Program-made: the position numbers and the translations under genes | The notes under the pieces: generated by a model | Database searches by the model: none | Told to the model about the DNA's origin: nothing | Seen by the model: the letters and a program-made list of their open reading frames with translations, nothing else | Part shown: piece after piece, positions 7,811 to 16,917 of the stretch | Numbering within the stretch: the first letter of the stretch is position 1 | Layout: the number at the start of each line of letters is the position of its first letter | NCBI GenBank assembly: GCA_049510055.1 | Contig: JBEKZI010000014.1 | Coordinates: 1 to 34,421, forward strand | Source of the DNA: JALHTV01 sp049510055 | GTDB lineage: Bacteria > Planctomycetota > Phycisphaerae > SM23-33 | Direction: 5' to 3' | DNA length: 34,421 bases

Positions 7811-8779
7811 ATGACCCCACGCAGGACCATCGTGGTCATTGTGACACTGGCTTTGCTGGCGACCTTGTCGGCCTGCGGCTGCCGTAAGCACAAGGCCCCG
7901 CCGGCTCCGCCGGCAAGTGAACCAACCTCGGCGCCTCAGTCTCAACCCGCCGCGACGGCCCCCAGCGCCGAGGCAACCCATCCTTCGGCCCAGGCGGCCC
8001 CTGCCAGCTTCCAAGGCTTGGCGGAGTGGAACGGCGAGGACATCGCGGACGACAACGATCAGCAGGACGCGGAAGACGAAGACAACGAACTGGCTGCGTT
8101 GAAAGACCAGGCCGACGCGCTCACGCGGAGCGGTCAATACGAACAGGCGGCGGAGGTTTACCGGCAAATTGTCGCCAGGGACTCGTCCGACCGCACCAGC
8201 CGTTTCAACCTGGCCGTGGCGATGGGTCGGCTCCGGCGGTTCAGCGAGGCGGAGGATATCTACGTCCGCTTGCTGGCCGAGCAGCCCGATTTTGTCCAGG
8301 CCCGGTATAACCTGGCCTCGCTGTATCAGGTCGAAGGCAAGCTCGCCCAAGCCTGCCAAGCCTGGCAGCAGGTCGTCCAGCAGGCCCCCAAGTTGGCCTC
8401 CGCCCAGGCGGCCCTGGGGGCGGTGATGCTGGACCTCGGCCACGGCGCCGAAGCCATGGCTGCCTATACCGAGGCCTCCAAGCTGGACGATGCTAACCCG
8501 GCCGTCTGGCGGGGTCTGGCCCTGGCGTCGCGGGCGGCGGGCAAGCTGGGCAGCGCCGCAACCGCCGCGCGAAAGGCGACGCAACTGGCCCCCAAAGACG
8601 CGGCCGCCTGGAAGCTGCTGGGCGACGCCCTCCTGGAACTGCACCGGGCAAGCACCGAGGAACGATTCCTCAACGAAGCCGCCCACGCCTGGCGGCGGTC
8701 GCTGGAACTGGACCCCAACCAACCGGGCCTCCGCCGCATTGTGGACACCATCGCCCCCACCACGCAAAGGGCACCGTAA
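7811..8779 (+). CDS. TPR-repeat lipoprotein
   Basis: A 322-residue protein. An N-terminal lipoprotein signal has basic residues, a hydrophobic core and the lipobox L-S-A-C with C22 as the lipidated cysteine. A Pro/Ala/Ser-rich linker (residues ~28-65) and an acidic patch follow. About five tetratricopeptide repeats cover residues ~95-310 (e.g. ADALTRSGQYEQAAEVY, VYRQIVARDS). It is probably a membrane-anchored scaffold facing the periplasm; the partner is unknown. A TAGAAT box at 7798-7803 lies so close to the ATG that the transcript could be nearly leaderless, but no good -35 is seen and the Shine-Dalgarno is poor. Confidence 0.85.
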   Translation: MTPRRTIVVIVTLALLATLSACGCRKHKAPPAPPASEPTSAPQSQPAATAPSAEATHPSAQAAPASFQGLAEWNGEDIADDNDQQDAEDEDNELAALKDQADALTRSGQYEQAAEVYRQIVARDSSDRTSRFNLAVAMGRLRRFSEAEDIYVRLLAEQPDFVQARYNLASLYQVEGKLAQACQAWQQVVQQAPKLASAQAALGAVMLDLGHGAEAMAAYTEASKLDDANPAVWRGLALASRAAGKLGSAATAARKATQLAPKDAAAWKLLGDALLELHRASTEERFLNEAAHAWRRSLELDPNQPGLRRIVDTIAPTTQRAP

Positions 8780-8846
8780 GCGACAAGAAATTCCCAATGG
8801 TCAATCTTCAATTGCCAATTGACGAACTTTGCCTGACAATTGGCAA

Positions 8847-8866
8847 CCTGCCTGCCGGCAGGCAGG
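8847..8866. repeat. REP-like palindrome
   Basis: A perfect copy of CCTGCCTGCCGGCAGGCAGG, extended by A/T on each side. The preceding spacer (8790-8845) is AT-richer and contains CAATTGCCAATTG and ACAATTGGCAA. Confidence 0.9.
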
Positions 8867-8896
8867 TCGGAAATCGGCAATACGCCAGAGGCTCCG

Positions 8897-9820
8897 ATGG
8901 CCTTTGATCTGAAACAGTACGCGACGTCCCTACGCCTGACGGACGGTTCTATCGGCGTGCGGCTTACCGACGGCGCTACCGGCACGCAACTGGCCGCGCT
9001 GGGGCTGCCCGCCGGCACGCCGTCGGAGGTCTGGAACGTCGTCAACCCTTCCGCCGTGGAGAAGGTGGCGCGAAGCTACATCGAGGCCGGCAGCGAGATC
9101 ATCCTGACCAACACGCTGTGCGCCAACCGCTTCATACTGGCCGCCCATGGCATCGAATCTCGCGTGGCGGAGCTGGCCGAGGCGGGGGCGCTTATCGCCC
9201 GCCGCGCCGCCGACGCCTCCAAGGCCCAGGGGCGCCAGATCAAGGTCTTCGCCTCCATTGGCCCCAGCGGCAAGATCGTGATGACCGAGGAAGTCAGCAA
9301 GGACGACCTGGCCGCCGCGTTCGCCCAAGTGGCTGAGGCGGTGGCGTTCGGCGGGGTCGATGCCATCGTGCTGGAGACGTTCAACGAACTGGACGAACTG
9401 AAGATCGCCCTGGAAGCCGTCAAGAAGGTTGCCGCCCTGCCGGTGGTGGCCTGCCTGACCTTTTCCTCCGGGCCGGACAAGACGCGGACGATGATGGGCA
9501 ACTCTCCGGCCGACCTGGCGCGGGCGGCCAAGGCCGGCGGCGCGGACGCCGTCGGCGCCAACTGCGGCACCGGGCCTGAGAATTACGTGGCCGTCACGAA
9601 GATGCTGCGCGAGGCCTGCGACCTGCCGCTGTGGGTCAAGCCCAACGCCGGCCTGCCCGAATTGGGCCGCGACGGCCGGGCGCACTTCCGCATGGGGCCG
9701 GAGGAGTTCGCCTCCTACGGGCCCAAGCTCGTCGCCGCCGGCGCCAGCTTCCTGGGCGGCTGCTGCGGCACCACGCCGGCCCACATCAAGGCCCTGGCCA
9801 CGGCGATCAAGGCCAAGTAG
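8897..9820 (+). CDS. Homocysteine S-methyltransferase family protein
   Basis: A 307-residue TIM-barrel enzyme of the methionine synthase / betaine-homocysteine methyltransferase family, transferring a methyl group to the thiol of homocysteine. The three zinc-binding cysteines of the family are present: C223 in GANCGTG and C289-C290 in GGCCGT. The N-terminal DGATGTQL motif and the TNTLCANR stretch also fit. The ATG at 8897 has AGAGG 6 bp upstream; an earlier in-frame ATG at 8840 would read through the REP palindrome. There are no cobalamin-binding or pterin domains, so it is either a stand-alone methyltransferase or the homocysteine half of a split system. The methyl donor is not evident. It is followed after 33 bp by a SAM methyltransferase gene, possibly in one transcript. 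Confidence 0.88.
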   Translation: MAFDLKQYATSLRLTDGSIGVRLTDGATGTQLAALGLPAGTPSEVWNVVNPSAVEKVARSYIEAGSEIILTNTLCANRFILAAHGIESRVAELAEAGALIARRAADASKAQGRQIKVFASIGPSGKIVMTEEVSKDDLAAAFAQVAEAVAFGGVDAIVLETFNELDELKIALEAVKKVAALPVVACLTFSSGPDKTRTMMGNSPADLARAAKAGGADAVGANCGTGPENYVAVTKMLREACDLPLWVKPNAGLPELGRDGRAHFRMGPEEFASYGPKLVAAGASFLGGCCGTTPAHIKALATAIKAK

Positions 9821-9853
9821 CCTCGTCGTAAAGTTCATGCCCTTGGAGGAGCG

Positions 9854-10687
9854 ATGAAACCGGCCGACAATCCCGCACAGTTCGACTCAGCCCTGGCCGC
9901 CAACGTCCAGCGGTTTACGGGCTTTGCCGACACGTACGACCGCTATCGGCCCCAGCCGCCGGCGGAAATGCTGGACATACTGACGGCCCTGGCCGGCGCT
10001 GGCCGCCCCAAGCTCGTGGTGGACTTAGGCTGCGGCACGGGCCTGTCCACGCGGGTCTGGGCCGATCGCGCCGAGCGGGTCATCGGCGTCGAACCCTCCG
10101 CCGACATGCGCCGCCAGGCCCAGGCGGCTACGGCGGCGGGAAACATCACGTACCGCGAGGGCCTGTCCCATCAAACGGGCCTGGAGGATCACAGCGCCGA
10201 CATCATCACGTGCTGCCAGTCCCTGCACTGGATGGAACCGAACGGGACCTTCGTCGAGGCCCGGCGCGTACTGCGCGCCGGCGGCGTTTTTGCGGCCTGC
10301 GACTGCGACTGGCCACCGGCTACGGGCCATTGGCAGGCCGACGCGGCCTGGGTGGAGGCCACGCGACGCGTCGCGGACCTGACGCAGCGCCACAAGCTTC
10401 AGGGCCGCAGCATGCGTTGGAGCAAGGAGCAGCACCTCTCGCGGATGCAGGCCAGCGGCGTGTTCCGCTTTGCCCGCGAGATTCTGCTGCATCGCGTGGA
10501 GGCCGGCAGCGCCGAGCGGCTGGTGGGCCTGCTGCTCAGCCAGGGCTCGGTGGCCGACTTGCTGAAGCACGGCCTGACGGAGCAGGAGATCGGGCTGGAC
10601 GCTTTTCGCATGGCCGTCCGGCAGCATTTGGGCGACGGCGAGGGAAAGTGGCTGTTCTGCTTCCGCGTGCGCCTCGGCGTGGTGTGA
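9854..10687 (+). CDS. Class I SAM-dependent methyltransferase
   Basis: A 277-residue methyltransferase of the Methyltransf_11 type. Motif I, VVDLGCGTG, is at residues 55-63. The acidic end of the next strand is GVEPS, and the post-motif region is ADIITCCQSLHWM. The start has GGAGGAG immediately upstream at good spacing. A 33-bp gap from the homocysteine methyltransferase suggests co-transcription. The substrate is unknown. Its end converges on the transporter small-subunit gene 21 bp away. Confidence 0.85.
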   Translation: MKPADNPAQFDSALAANVQRFTGFADTYDRYRPQPPAEMLDILTALAGAGRPKLVVDLGCGTGLSTRVWADRAERVIGVEPSADMRRQAQAATAAGNITYREGLSHQTGLEDHSADIITCCQSLHWMEPNGTFVEARRVLRAGGVFAACDCDWPPATGHWQADAAWVEATRRVADLTQRHKLQGRSMRWSKEQHLSRMQASGVFRFAREILLHRVEAGSAERLVGLLLSQGSVADLLKHGLTEQEIGLDAFRMAVRQHLGDGEGKWLFCFRVRLGVV

Positions 10688-10708
10688 AGCGGCCGAGGAA
10701 TCCGGACG

Positions 10709-10807
10709 TCAATTCTTCGCCCGCAACGTGCGGATCATCGCGTAGGCGAACACCCCCAGGATCACCGCCCAGCTTGCGATCATGAACACCCAGCCGCCTA
10801 TCGTCAT
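10709..10807 (-). CDS. metS: MetS-like small subunit of the NSS amino-acid transporter (32 aa)
   Basis: A 32-residue single-span membrane peptide: MTIGGWVFMIASW, then a hydrophobic stretch, then IRTLRAKN. Its ATG overlaps the TGA of the NSS transporter as ATGA (10804-10807), so translation is very likely coupled. Known MetP-type NSS transporters are followed by such tiny subunits (MetS, methionine/alanine importer small subunit), and length, hydrophobic centre and basic tail fit. It is too short for usual gene-calling cutoffs. The family call rests on position and character, not an alignment. Confidence 0.78.
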   Translation of the reverse strand: MTIGGWVFMIASWAVILGVFAYAMIRTLRAKN

Positions 10808-12357
10808 GCCAGCTCACCCCTTTCGCGCCGCTTGCGCCAGGCGATCTTGACCATCAGCGCCAGCAAGGCAAACAGCGTCAGCAAGCCGATCCGCGTGGCC
10901 AACAGGTACGGCACGTTCTGAGGACTGCCCTTGCGGGCCTCGGTCATCAGCATGGTCGGCACCCAGTCCTGGACCAGCCAGAAGCCCAGGATCGCCAGCA
11001 AGACCAGTGGGGTGACGTATTTAATGATGAAGCGGTAGATCCGCGGAATGGTGATGTCGGCCCCGGTGTGCAGCTCCGTCCAGGCCTTGTCCATGCCGAA
11101 CACCCATCCGAACAAGATGGTCTCGATCGTGCCGAACAGCACCAGGCAGACGTTGGCCCCCCAGAAGTCCAGCTCGTCGATGACGCCGTAGCTGAAGCCG
11201 AAGATGCTCGCCTGGCAGAGGACGAACGTGACCACCGCGAACACGGCCGCCGCCTCGCGCTTGGTCAGGCCGAACTCGTCTTCCAGGAAGGCGATGGCCG
11301 GCTGGGCCAGGGAGATCGACGACGTGATGCCGGCCAGGAACAGCAGCAGGAACCAGGCGAAACCGAACAGGTTGCCCAGCGGCAGCTTGTCCAGCACCAG
11401 CGGCATCGTGATGAACCCCAGCTCGAAGATGCTCTTGTTGCCCGCGGCGGCGGTGACTCCGAAAAACGCGATGGCCGCCGGAACGACGATGCTGCCGCCC
11501 AGGACCACCTCGGCCACCTCGTTGGCCGCGGCCGCCGTCAGGCCCGAAAGCGCCACGTCGTCTTTCTTCTCCAGGTAGCTGGCGTAGGTCAGAATCACGC
11601 CGATGCCCACGCTGAGGGTGAAGAAAATCTGTCCCGCGGCCGCCAGCCAGACCTTGGCGTCGGCCAGCTTCGACCAATCCGGATTCCACAGGAACCCCAA
11701 GCCGCTGGCCACGTTGTTTTCCGGATGGGCGGGATCGGGCGTCCCCAGCGTAAAGACGCGGACAACCAGGACAATGCCCAGCACGAACAACACCGGCATG
11801 GACCATTCGCAGAGCCGCTGGATGCCGCCACGGATGCCTCCCGCCACCACCAGCACGTTCAGGGCAAACGTGATCAGGAAAAATACGTAGGCCGTGCCGA
11901 TGTTGGCGAAGTAGCTCTTGTCGGCCCCGCAATACGAAGACAGGAACGCGCTCATGGACTCCTTGGTCGTGCAGCGGGCGTATTGGCCGGTGAGAGCGAA
12001 GAAGCTGTACCCCAACAGCCAGCTCTCGATGTAGGTGTAGTACACGAAGATCACGATCGGGCCGAAGATGCCGATGACGCCGAAATATTTGATGAATCGC
12101 GTCTTAGTCGCCAGCGTGTGGAACATGCCCGGGGCGGTGGAGTGGCCGAAACCCCCGCCAAAGCGCCCGATGGTCCACTCGATCCACATCAGCGGCAGCC
12201 CCAGCAGCAGCAGGGCCACGAAATAGGGAACCATGAACGCCCCGCCGCCATTGTTGGCCGCCAGGCCCGGGAATCGCAGAAAGTTGCCCAGCCCGATGGC
12301 GCTGCCGGCCACGGCCATGATCACGCCCAGCTTGCTGCCCCATCGCTCTTTGGCCAC
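10804..12357 (-). CDS. Sodium-dependent NSS-family amino-acid transporter (MetP-like)
   Basis: A 517-residue neurotransmitter:sodium symporter-family protein with about twelve hydrophobic segments. The TM1 signature AGSAIGLGNFLRFP, with its unwound glycine region, is followed by NNGGGAFMVPY; both form the sodium and substrate sites in this family. The start is a GTG with GAGGTGA a few bases upstream. The partner small-subunit gene overlaps its stop, which points to methionine or alanine import as for MetPS, though the substrate is inferred. It lies 97 bp downstream of the phosphatase gene and has its own likely promoter. Confidence 0.9.
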   Translation of the reverse strand: MAKERWGSKLGVIMAVAGSAIGLGNFLRFPGLAANNGGGAFMVPYFVALLLLGLPLMWIEWTIGRFGGGFGHSTAPGMFHTLATKTRFIKYFGVIGIFGPIVIFVYYTYIESWLLGYSFFALTGQYARCTTKESMSAFLSSYCGADKSYFANIGTAYVFFLITFALNVLVVAGGIRGGIQRLCEWSMPVLFVLGIVLVVRVFTLGTPDPAHPENNVASGLGFLWNPDWSKLADAKVWLAAAGQIFFTLSVGIGVILTYASYLEKKDDVALSGLTAAAANEVAEVVLGGSIVVPAAIAFFGVTAAAGNKSIFELGFITMPLVLDKLPLGNLFGFAWFLLLFLAGITSSISLAQPAIAFLEDEFGLTKREAAAVFAVVTFVLCQASIFGFSYGVIDELDFWGANVCLVLFGTIETILFGWVFGMDKAWTELHTGADITIPRIYRFIIKYVTPLVLLAILGFWLVQDWVPTMLMTEARKGSPQNVPYLLATRIGLLTLFALLALMVKIAWRKRRERGELA

Positions 12358-12415
12358 GTGTCACCTCGTGTACACGACAAGTGCCGAGCTTGAAACTGCC
12401 GCTTCTTGGCCGAAC

Positions 12416-12443
12416 ATGATAACCGCCGGCGCCGAGGCGGCAA
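12416..12443 (-). promoter_or_regulatory. Promoter of the NSS transporter operon
   Basis: Read on the - strand: TTGCCG (12443-12438), 16 bp, TATCAT (12421-12416). The inferred transcript starts about 50 nt before the GTG at 12357. Confidence 0.45.
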
Positions 12444-12454
12444 GAGCGATCCGC

Positions 12455-13111
12455 CTAAAGCAACTTCAACAATTCCATCGGATGCGCGACCAGCGCCTTG
12501 GCGCCGTTGGCGGTCAGTTCCGCCGCGTCGCGAAAGCCCCACAGGGCGCCGGCGGAGAACATCCCGGCCGCGACGGCCGTCTTCATATCCGTGCCCGTGT
12601 CGCCGACGTAGAGCACCTCCGCCGGGGCGATGCCGAGCTGGGCGAGGGCCTCCAAGGCGGCGGTGGGGTCGGGCTTGTGATGGTAGCCTTCGCGGTGGCC
12701 GATGACGGCTGAAAAATTCCAGCGCGGGAGCAGCTTGCGGACCGTCAGGTGGGTGAAATCGTCGGGCTTGTTGGAATAGACCATCATCGTCAACCCGCGG
12801 GCGGCCAGTTCGTCGAGCAATTGCGGGATGCCGTCGTAGGGGCGGGTCTTGTGGTCCCAGTTCTTGGCGTAGGCCTGGCGATACAGGGCCGTCACGCGCG
12901 CGACGGCGGCCTCGTCGCTGCGGCGGTTGGCCGGCATGGCCCGGGTGGCGAAGTTCCGCACCCCGTCGCCGACGAAGAGCTTGCACTCCTCGGCTGAGTG
13001 AACGGGATACCCGCACGCCGCCAGGGCCTGATTCATCGCATCGGCCAGGTCGTCGATGGTGTCCAGCAGCGTACCGTCCAGATCGAACAGGACCGCCTTG
13101 TAGTCGCTCAT
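12455..13111 (-). CDS. gph: HAD-family phosphatase, phosphoglycolate phosphatase-like
   Basis: A 218-residue haloacid dehalogenase hydrolase. Motif I is FDLDGT with nucleophile D10 and acid/base D12, motif II has serine in VYSNKP, motif III is K in HKPDP, and motif IV is GDTGTD. A helical cap lies at residues ~15-85. Length and motifs match phosphoglycolate phosphatases (Gph), which clear 2-phosphoglycolate, but relatives act on other small phosphoesters, so the substrate is tentative. It lies downstream of rho on the same strand, separated by a terminator hairpin. Confidence 0.82.
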   Translation of the reverse strand: MSDYKAVLFDLDGTLLDTIDDLADAMNQALAACGYPVHSAEECKLFVGDGVRNFATRAMPANRRSDEAAVARVTALYRQAYAKNWDHKTRPYDGIPQLLDELAARGLTMMVYSNKPDDFTHLTVRKLLPRWNFSAVIGHREGYHHKPDPTAALEALAQLGIAPAEVLYVGDTGTDMKTAVAAGMFSAGALWGFRDAAELTANGAKALVAHPMELLKLL

Positions 13112-13138
13112 GGGTATCTCGCAGCCAACGGATGGAAA

Positions 13139-13165
13139 CGGCCCGCCGGATTCGTCGGCGGGCCG
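13139..13165 (-). terminator. GC-rich hairpin between rho and gph
   Basis: A 10-bp perfect stem, CGGCCCGCCG/CGGCGGGCCG, has a 7-nt loop and is followed on the - strand by a short T-run. It probably ends the rho transcript. Confidence 0.6.
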
Positions 13166-13200
13166 AAATGATTATCAATCGGCCATCGTCAATTGGCAAT

Positions 13201-13237
13201 CCTCCTTCGCCCCTCGTAAGACTCGGGGCTTTGGAGG
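13201..13237. repeat. Imperfect intergenic inverted repeat
   Basis: CCTCCTTCGCCCC pairs with GGGGCTTTGGAGG (10 of 13 positions) around TCGTAAGACTC. It lies in the rho-gph spacer beside CAATTGGCAAT. It looks like a second intergenic repeat type distinct from the CCTGCCTGCC palindrome. Confidence 0.5.
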
Positions 13238-13249
13238 ACACGTCGGCAA

Positions 13250-14791
<1,542 letters not shown>

Positions 14792-14826
14792 GACGTCGGC
14801 TCCATGGCGCCTGGGGCGCCTCCCCG

Positions 14827-14901
14827 GCGGGATTTTTTCACTCCCGCCTTATCACGATAAAACTCCCCGCCAGACACGGATACACTGCAGGCAGGGTATC
14901 C
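14827..14901 (-). promoter_or_regulatory. Hairpins in the rho leader
   Basis: Two stems lie ahead of rho: GCGGGA/TCCCGC (14827-14832/14842-14847) and GGATAC/GTATCC (14878-14883/14896-14901). Rho genes are often autoregulated through their leaders, but no specific mechanism can be read here. Confidence 0.3.
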
Positions 14902-14963
14902 AAAATCCCGTTATCCAACCGAAAGCCGCGCGGGGGTTCGAAGCGAATCGCGGTCGCGGTAGA

Positions 14964-14983
14964 CCTGCCTGCCAGCAGGCAGG
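14964..14983. repeat. REP-like palindrome (one mismatch)
   Basis: A copy of the 20-bp palindrome with the central G changed to A (GCCAGC), in the coaE-rho spacer. Confidence 0.85.
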
Positions 14984-15074
14984 TTGGCCGGTGAGGTGGT
15001 ACACCGGTTGTTCAGTAAGCGCCTTTTGGCTGGACTTAACTATCCAGCTTACATAGACTTAAGAACATCCCGCA

Positions 15075-15743
15075 CTATAACATGATGTCTCGGAAAAGCT
15101 TGCGGATTTGATCATTCAGGCGGGAAACACTGGAACTGTTAACAATGGCATAATGACATCTTCGGCGCTTTTTGTCCAGTGAAATCTGCATTTTTTCCCT
15201 CCCCTGGCGGGTGGCGTCGTCCCATCCCCGCCCTTGGGCCAGGCGGCTGGCGCGGGTGGGCTCATCGGCCTCGACGAAGACCAGGTGCGTGCACAGCTCG
15301 TCCCAACCGGCCTCCAGAAGCACGGCGGCGTCGATGACGACGGCCTGGGCGGCCGGGTCGGCCTGGGCGCGGTCCACGGCCTCGGCGATCTGGCGGCGGA
15401 TTCGCGGGTGCAGGATGGCCTGGAGCGCCTCCAGTTCGCGGCGGTCGGCAAAGACCGTCTCCCCCAGCCGCTGGCGGTCCACCGAACCGTCCGGCCGAAA
15501 GATGCCGTCCCCCCACCGCTCGCGGAGTTGTCGGCGAACGGCCGGCTCGGCCAGCAGTTGGTGGCCGATGGCATCGCCATCGATCACCGCGCAGCCCAGC
15601 TTGCTCATCTCGGCCGCCACGGTGCTCTTTCCGGCCCCGATGCCGCCGACCAGACCGATCACGGGTTTTCTCAATTTCGATTTCAATTTCAATTTCAATT
15701 TCGATTCCGATTTAAATCGCGCAGGGGCATGAGCAAGACGCAT
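15075..15743 (-). CDS. coaE: Dephospho-CoA kinase
   Basis: The last enzyme of coenzyme A synthesis, phosphorylating the 3'-hydroxyl of dephospho-CoA with ATP. The P-loop GGIGAGKST follows the start of the conserved domain (RKPVIGLVGG). DGDAIGHQLL and the lid arginines (RRQIAEAV, RASRLAQGR) also match CoaE. The start is uncertain. The ATG at 15743 has AGGAAG about 10 bp upstream and gives 222 residues. It would place a Lys/Leu-rich leader encoded by a hexanucleotide repeat before the domain. A TTG at 15674 gives the family's usual ~200 residues but has no clear Shine-Dalgarno. Confidence 0.88.
   Translation of the reverse strand: MRLAHAPARFKSESKLKLKLKSKLRKPVIGLVGGIGAGKSTVAAEMSKLGCAVIDGDAIGHQLLAEPAVRRQLRERWGDGIFRPDGSVDRQRLGETVFADRRELEALQAILHPRIRRQIAEAVDRAQADPAAQAVVIDAAVLLEAGWDELCTHLVFVEADEPTRASRLAQGRGWDDATRQGREKMQISLDKKRRRCHYAIVNSSSVSRLNDQIRKLFRDIML
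15672..15713. repeat. Hexanucleotide microsatellite at the coaE start
   Basis: Seven tandem units of C[AG]ATT[TC] (42 bp). On the - strand they read as alternating AAA and TTG/TCG codons in frame with coaE, so each unit adds Lys plus Leu or Ser and a possible TTG start. Confidence 0.85.
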
Positions 15744-15862
15744 TCTCCCAGGCTTCCTGAACCTGTCAAGGCTTGCTCCGCGCCCCTGCGCCCCTGCGGT
15801 CGGCGGCCTAGAATGGTTTAGGCAGCGAAAAAGTTGGCCATCGAAAAGGCAATTGGACGAGC

Positions 15863-15868
15863 TATAAT
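15863..15868 (+). promoter_or_regulatory. -10 box for the metallophosphoesterase gene
   Basis: A perfect TATAAT lies 68 bp before the ATG at 15936. No convincing -35 is found at normal spacing. Confidence 0.4.
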
Positions 15869-15879
15869 ACATGATTCGT

Positions 15880-15900
15880 ACCTGCCCGTTGCAGGCAGGT
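15880..15900. repeat. Degenerate REP-like palindrome
   Basis: ACCTGCCCGTTGCAGGCAGG plus T, a variant palindrome just after the TATAAT box. It would lie in the 5' leader of the downstream gene. Confidence 0.7.
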
Positions 15901-15935
15901 GCTGTAACGGCTCCCCGGAGGCCTGAAGGATAGTA

Positions 15936-16826
15936 ATGAACGATGTACTCGTGCGGCCTGCCCGCAGGTCGAAAAAGGCGTTTCTAAAGAACCTCGTCTG
16001 GTCGGCGGCGAACTCCTGCGCGTTGGGCGGGCTTTACACCGGTCGGCTGGAGAAGCACTGGCTGCGGCTGGAGCGGCGGCCCATGCTGCTGCCGCACCTG
16101 GGGGAGGGCTTCCGCGGCGCCACGGTGGCCCATGTCTCGGACCTTCACTGTTCCCCGATCGTCCGCGGGCGGTACCTCCGCCATTGCGTCGAGGCCATCA
16201 ACGCCGTGCAGCCGGACTTCGTCGCCATCACGGGCGACTTCATCACCGGCCCGCGCTCGTACATCCGCCGCATCGCCCGCATCCTGAAGGGACTGACCCC
16301 CAAGACGGCCGTGCTGGCCTGCCTGGGCAACCACGACTACGGCATCTTCCATCCCCGCGGCCGCGGCGGTAAGGGCGAGCTGGCGGAAATGCTCTACGAC
16401 GAACTGGGCCACGCGGACATCTTCGTCATGCGGAACGAGCGGCGGGTGTTTCACCGCAAGGGCGAGAGCCTGCAATTCATCGGCGTGGAGGATTTCTGGT
16501 CATCGAGCTACGACCCCAAGCTGGCCTTCGACATGGCGCATCCGCACCTGCCGACCATCGCCCTGTGCCACAATCCCGACGCGGCGATGGACCTGGCCCG
16601 CCACGGGGCCGACTGGGTCCTGGCCGGGCACACGCACGGCACGGGCATCGCCAACCGCAAGCTGGCGGCCCTGTTCTTCCCCACCGTCCACAAGCACTTC
16701 ACCGCCGGGCAGTACAGCCTGGGCGAGGGCAAGTACCTCTACGTCAATCGCGGGCTGAGCTACGGCCGGCGCCGCAACCTCAACGGCAGGCCGGAAATCA
16801 CCCTCTTCACCCTCGCCAGCGCCTAG
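15936..16826 (+). CDS. Calcineurin-like metallophosphoesterase
   Basis: A 296-residue binuclear metal phosphoesterase. All signature blocks are present: D69-L-H71, G-D101, G-N132-H133-D, CH212NPD and GH232TH234G. The N-terminal ~55 residues are basic then moderately hydrophobic and may associate with the membrane. The arrangement resembles YkuE-type phosphoesterases. The substrate is unknown. The ATG is preceded by AAGGA. NrdJ follows after 91 bp on the same strand. Confidence 0.87.
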   Translation: MNDVLVRPARRSKKAFLKNLVWSAANSCALGGLYTGRLEKHWLRLERRPMLLPHLGEGFRGATVAHVSDLHCSPIVRGRYLRHCVEAINAVQPDFVAITGDFITGPRSYIRRIARILKGLTPKTAVLACLGNHDYGIFHPRGRGGKGELAEMLYDELGHADIFVMRNERRVFHRKGESLQFIGVEDFWSSSYDPKLAFDMAHPHLPTIALCHNPDAAMDLARHGADWVLAGHTHGTGIANRKLAALFFPTVHKHFTAGQYSLGEGKYLYVNRGLSYGRRRNLNGRPEITLFTLASA

Positions 16827-16917
16827 AGTGGTACGAGGCAAAGGCGGCCGCTCTGCCATTCACCTCTGGCAAGCAAGAAAATCAGGCGGTATAGTTCCGC
16901 GCGGGAGAGCCCCTTCC

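Noticed and set aside
8840..8896. Upstream extension of the homocysteine methyltransferase
   Set aside because: It also runs through a REP palindrome; the ATG at 8897 matches the family N-terminus.
11068..12393. A 441-codon + strand frame opposite the NSS transporter
   Set aside because: Gln/Arg/His-rich shadow with no hydrophobic or catalytic pattern; the opposite strand has the full NSS signature.
15744..15872. Further N-terminal extension of CoaE to 15872
   Set aside because: The residues are unlike CoaE and the region is repeat-rich spacer.
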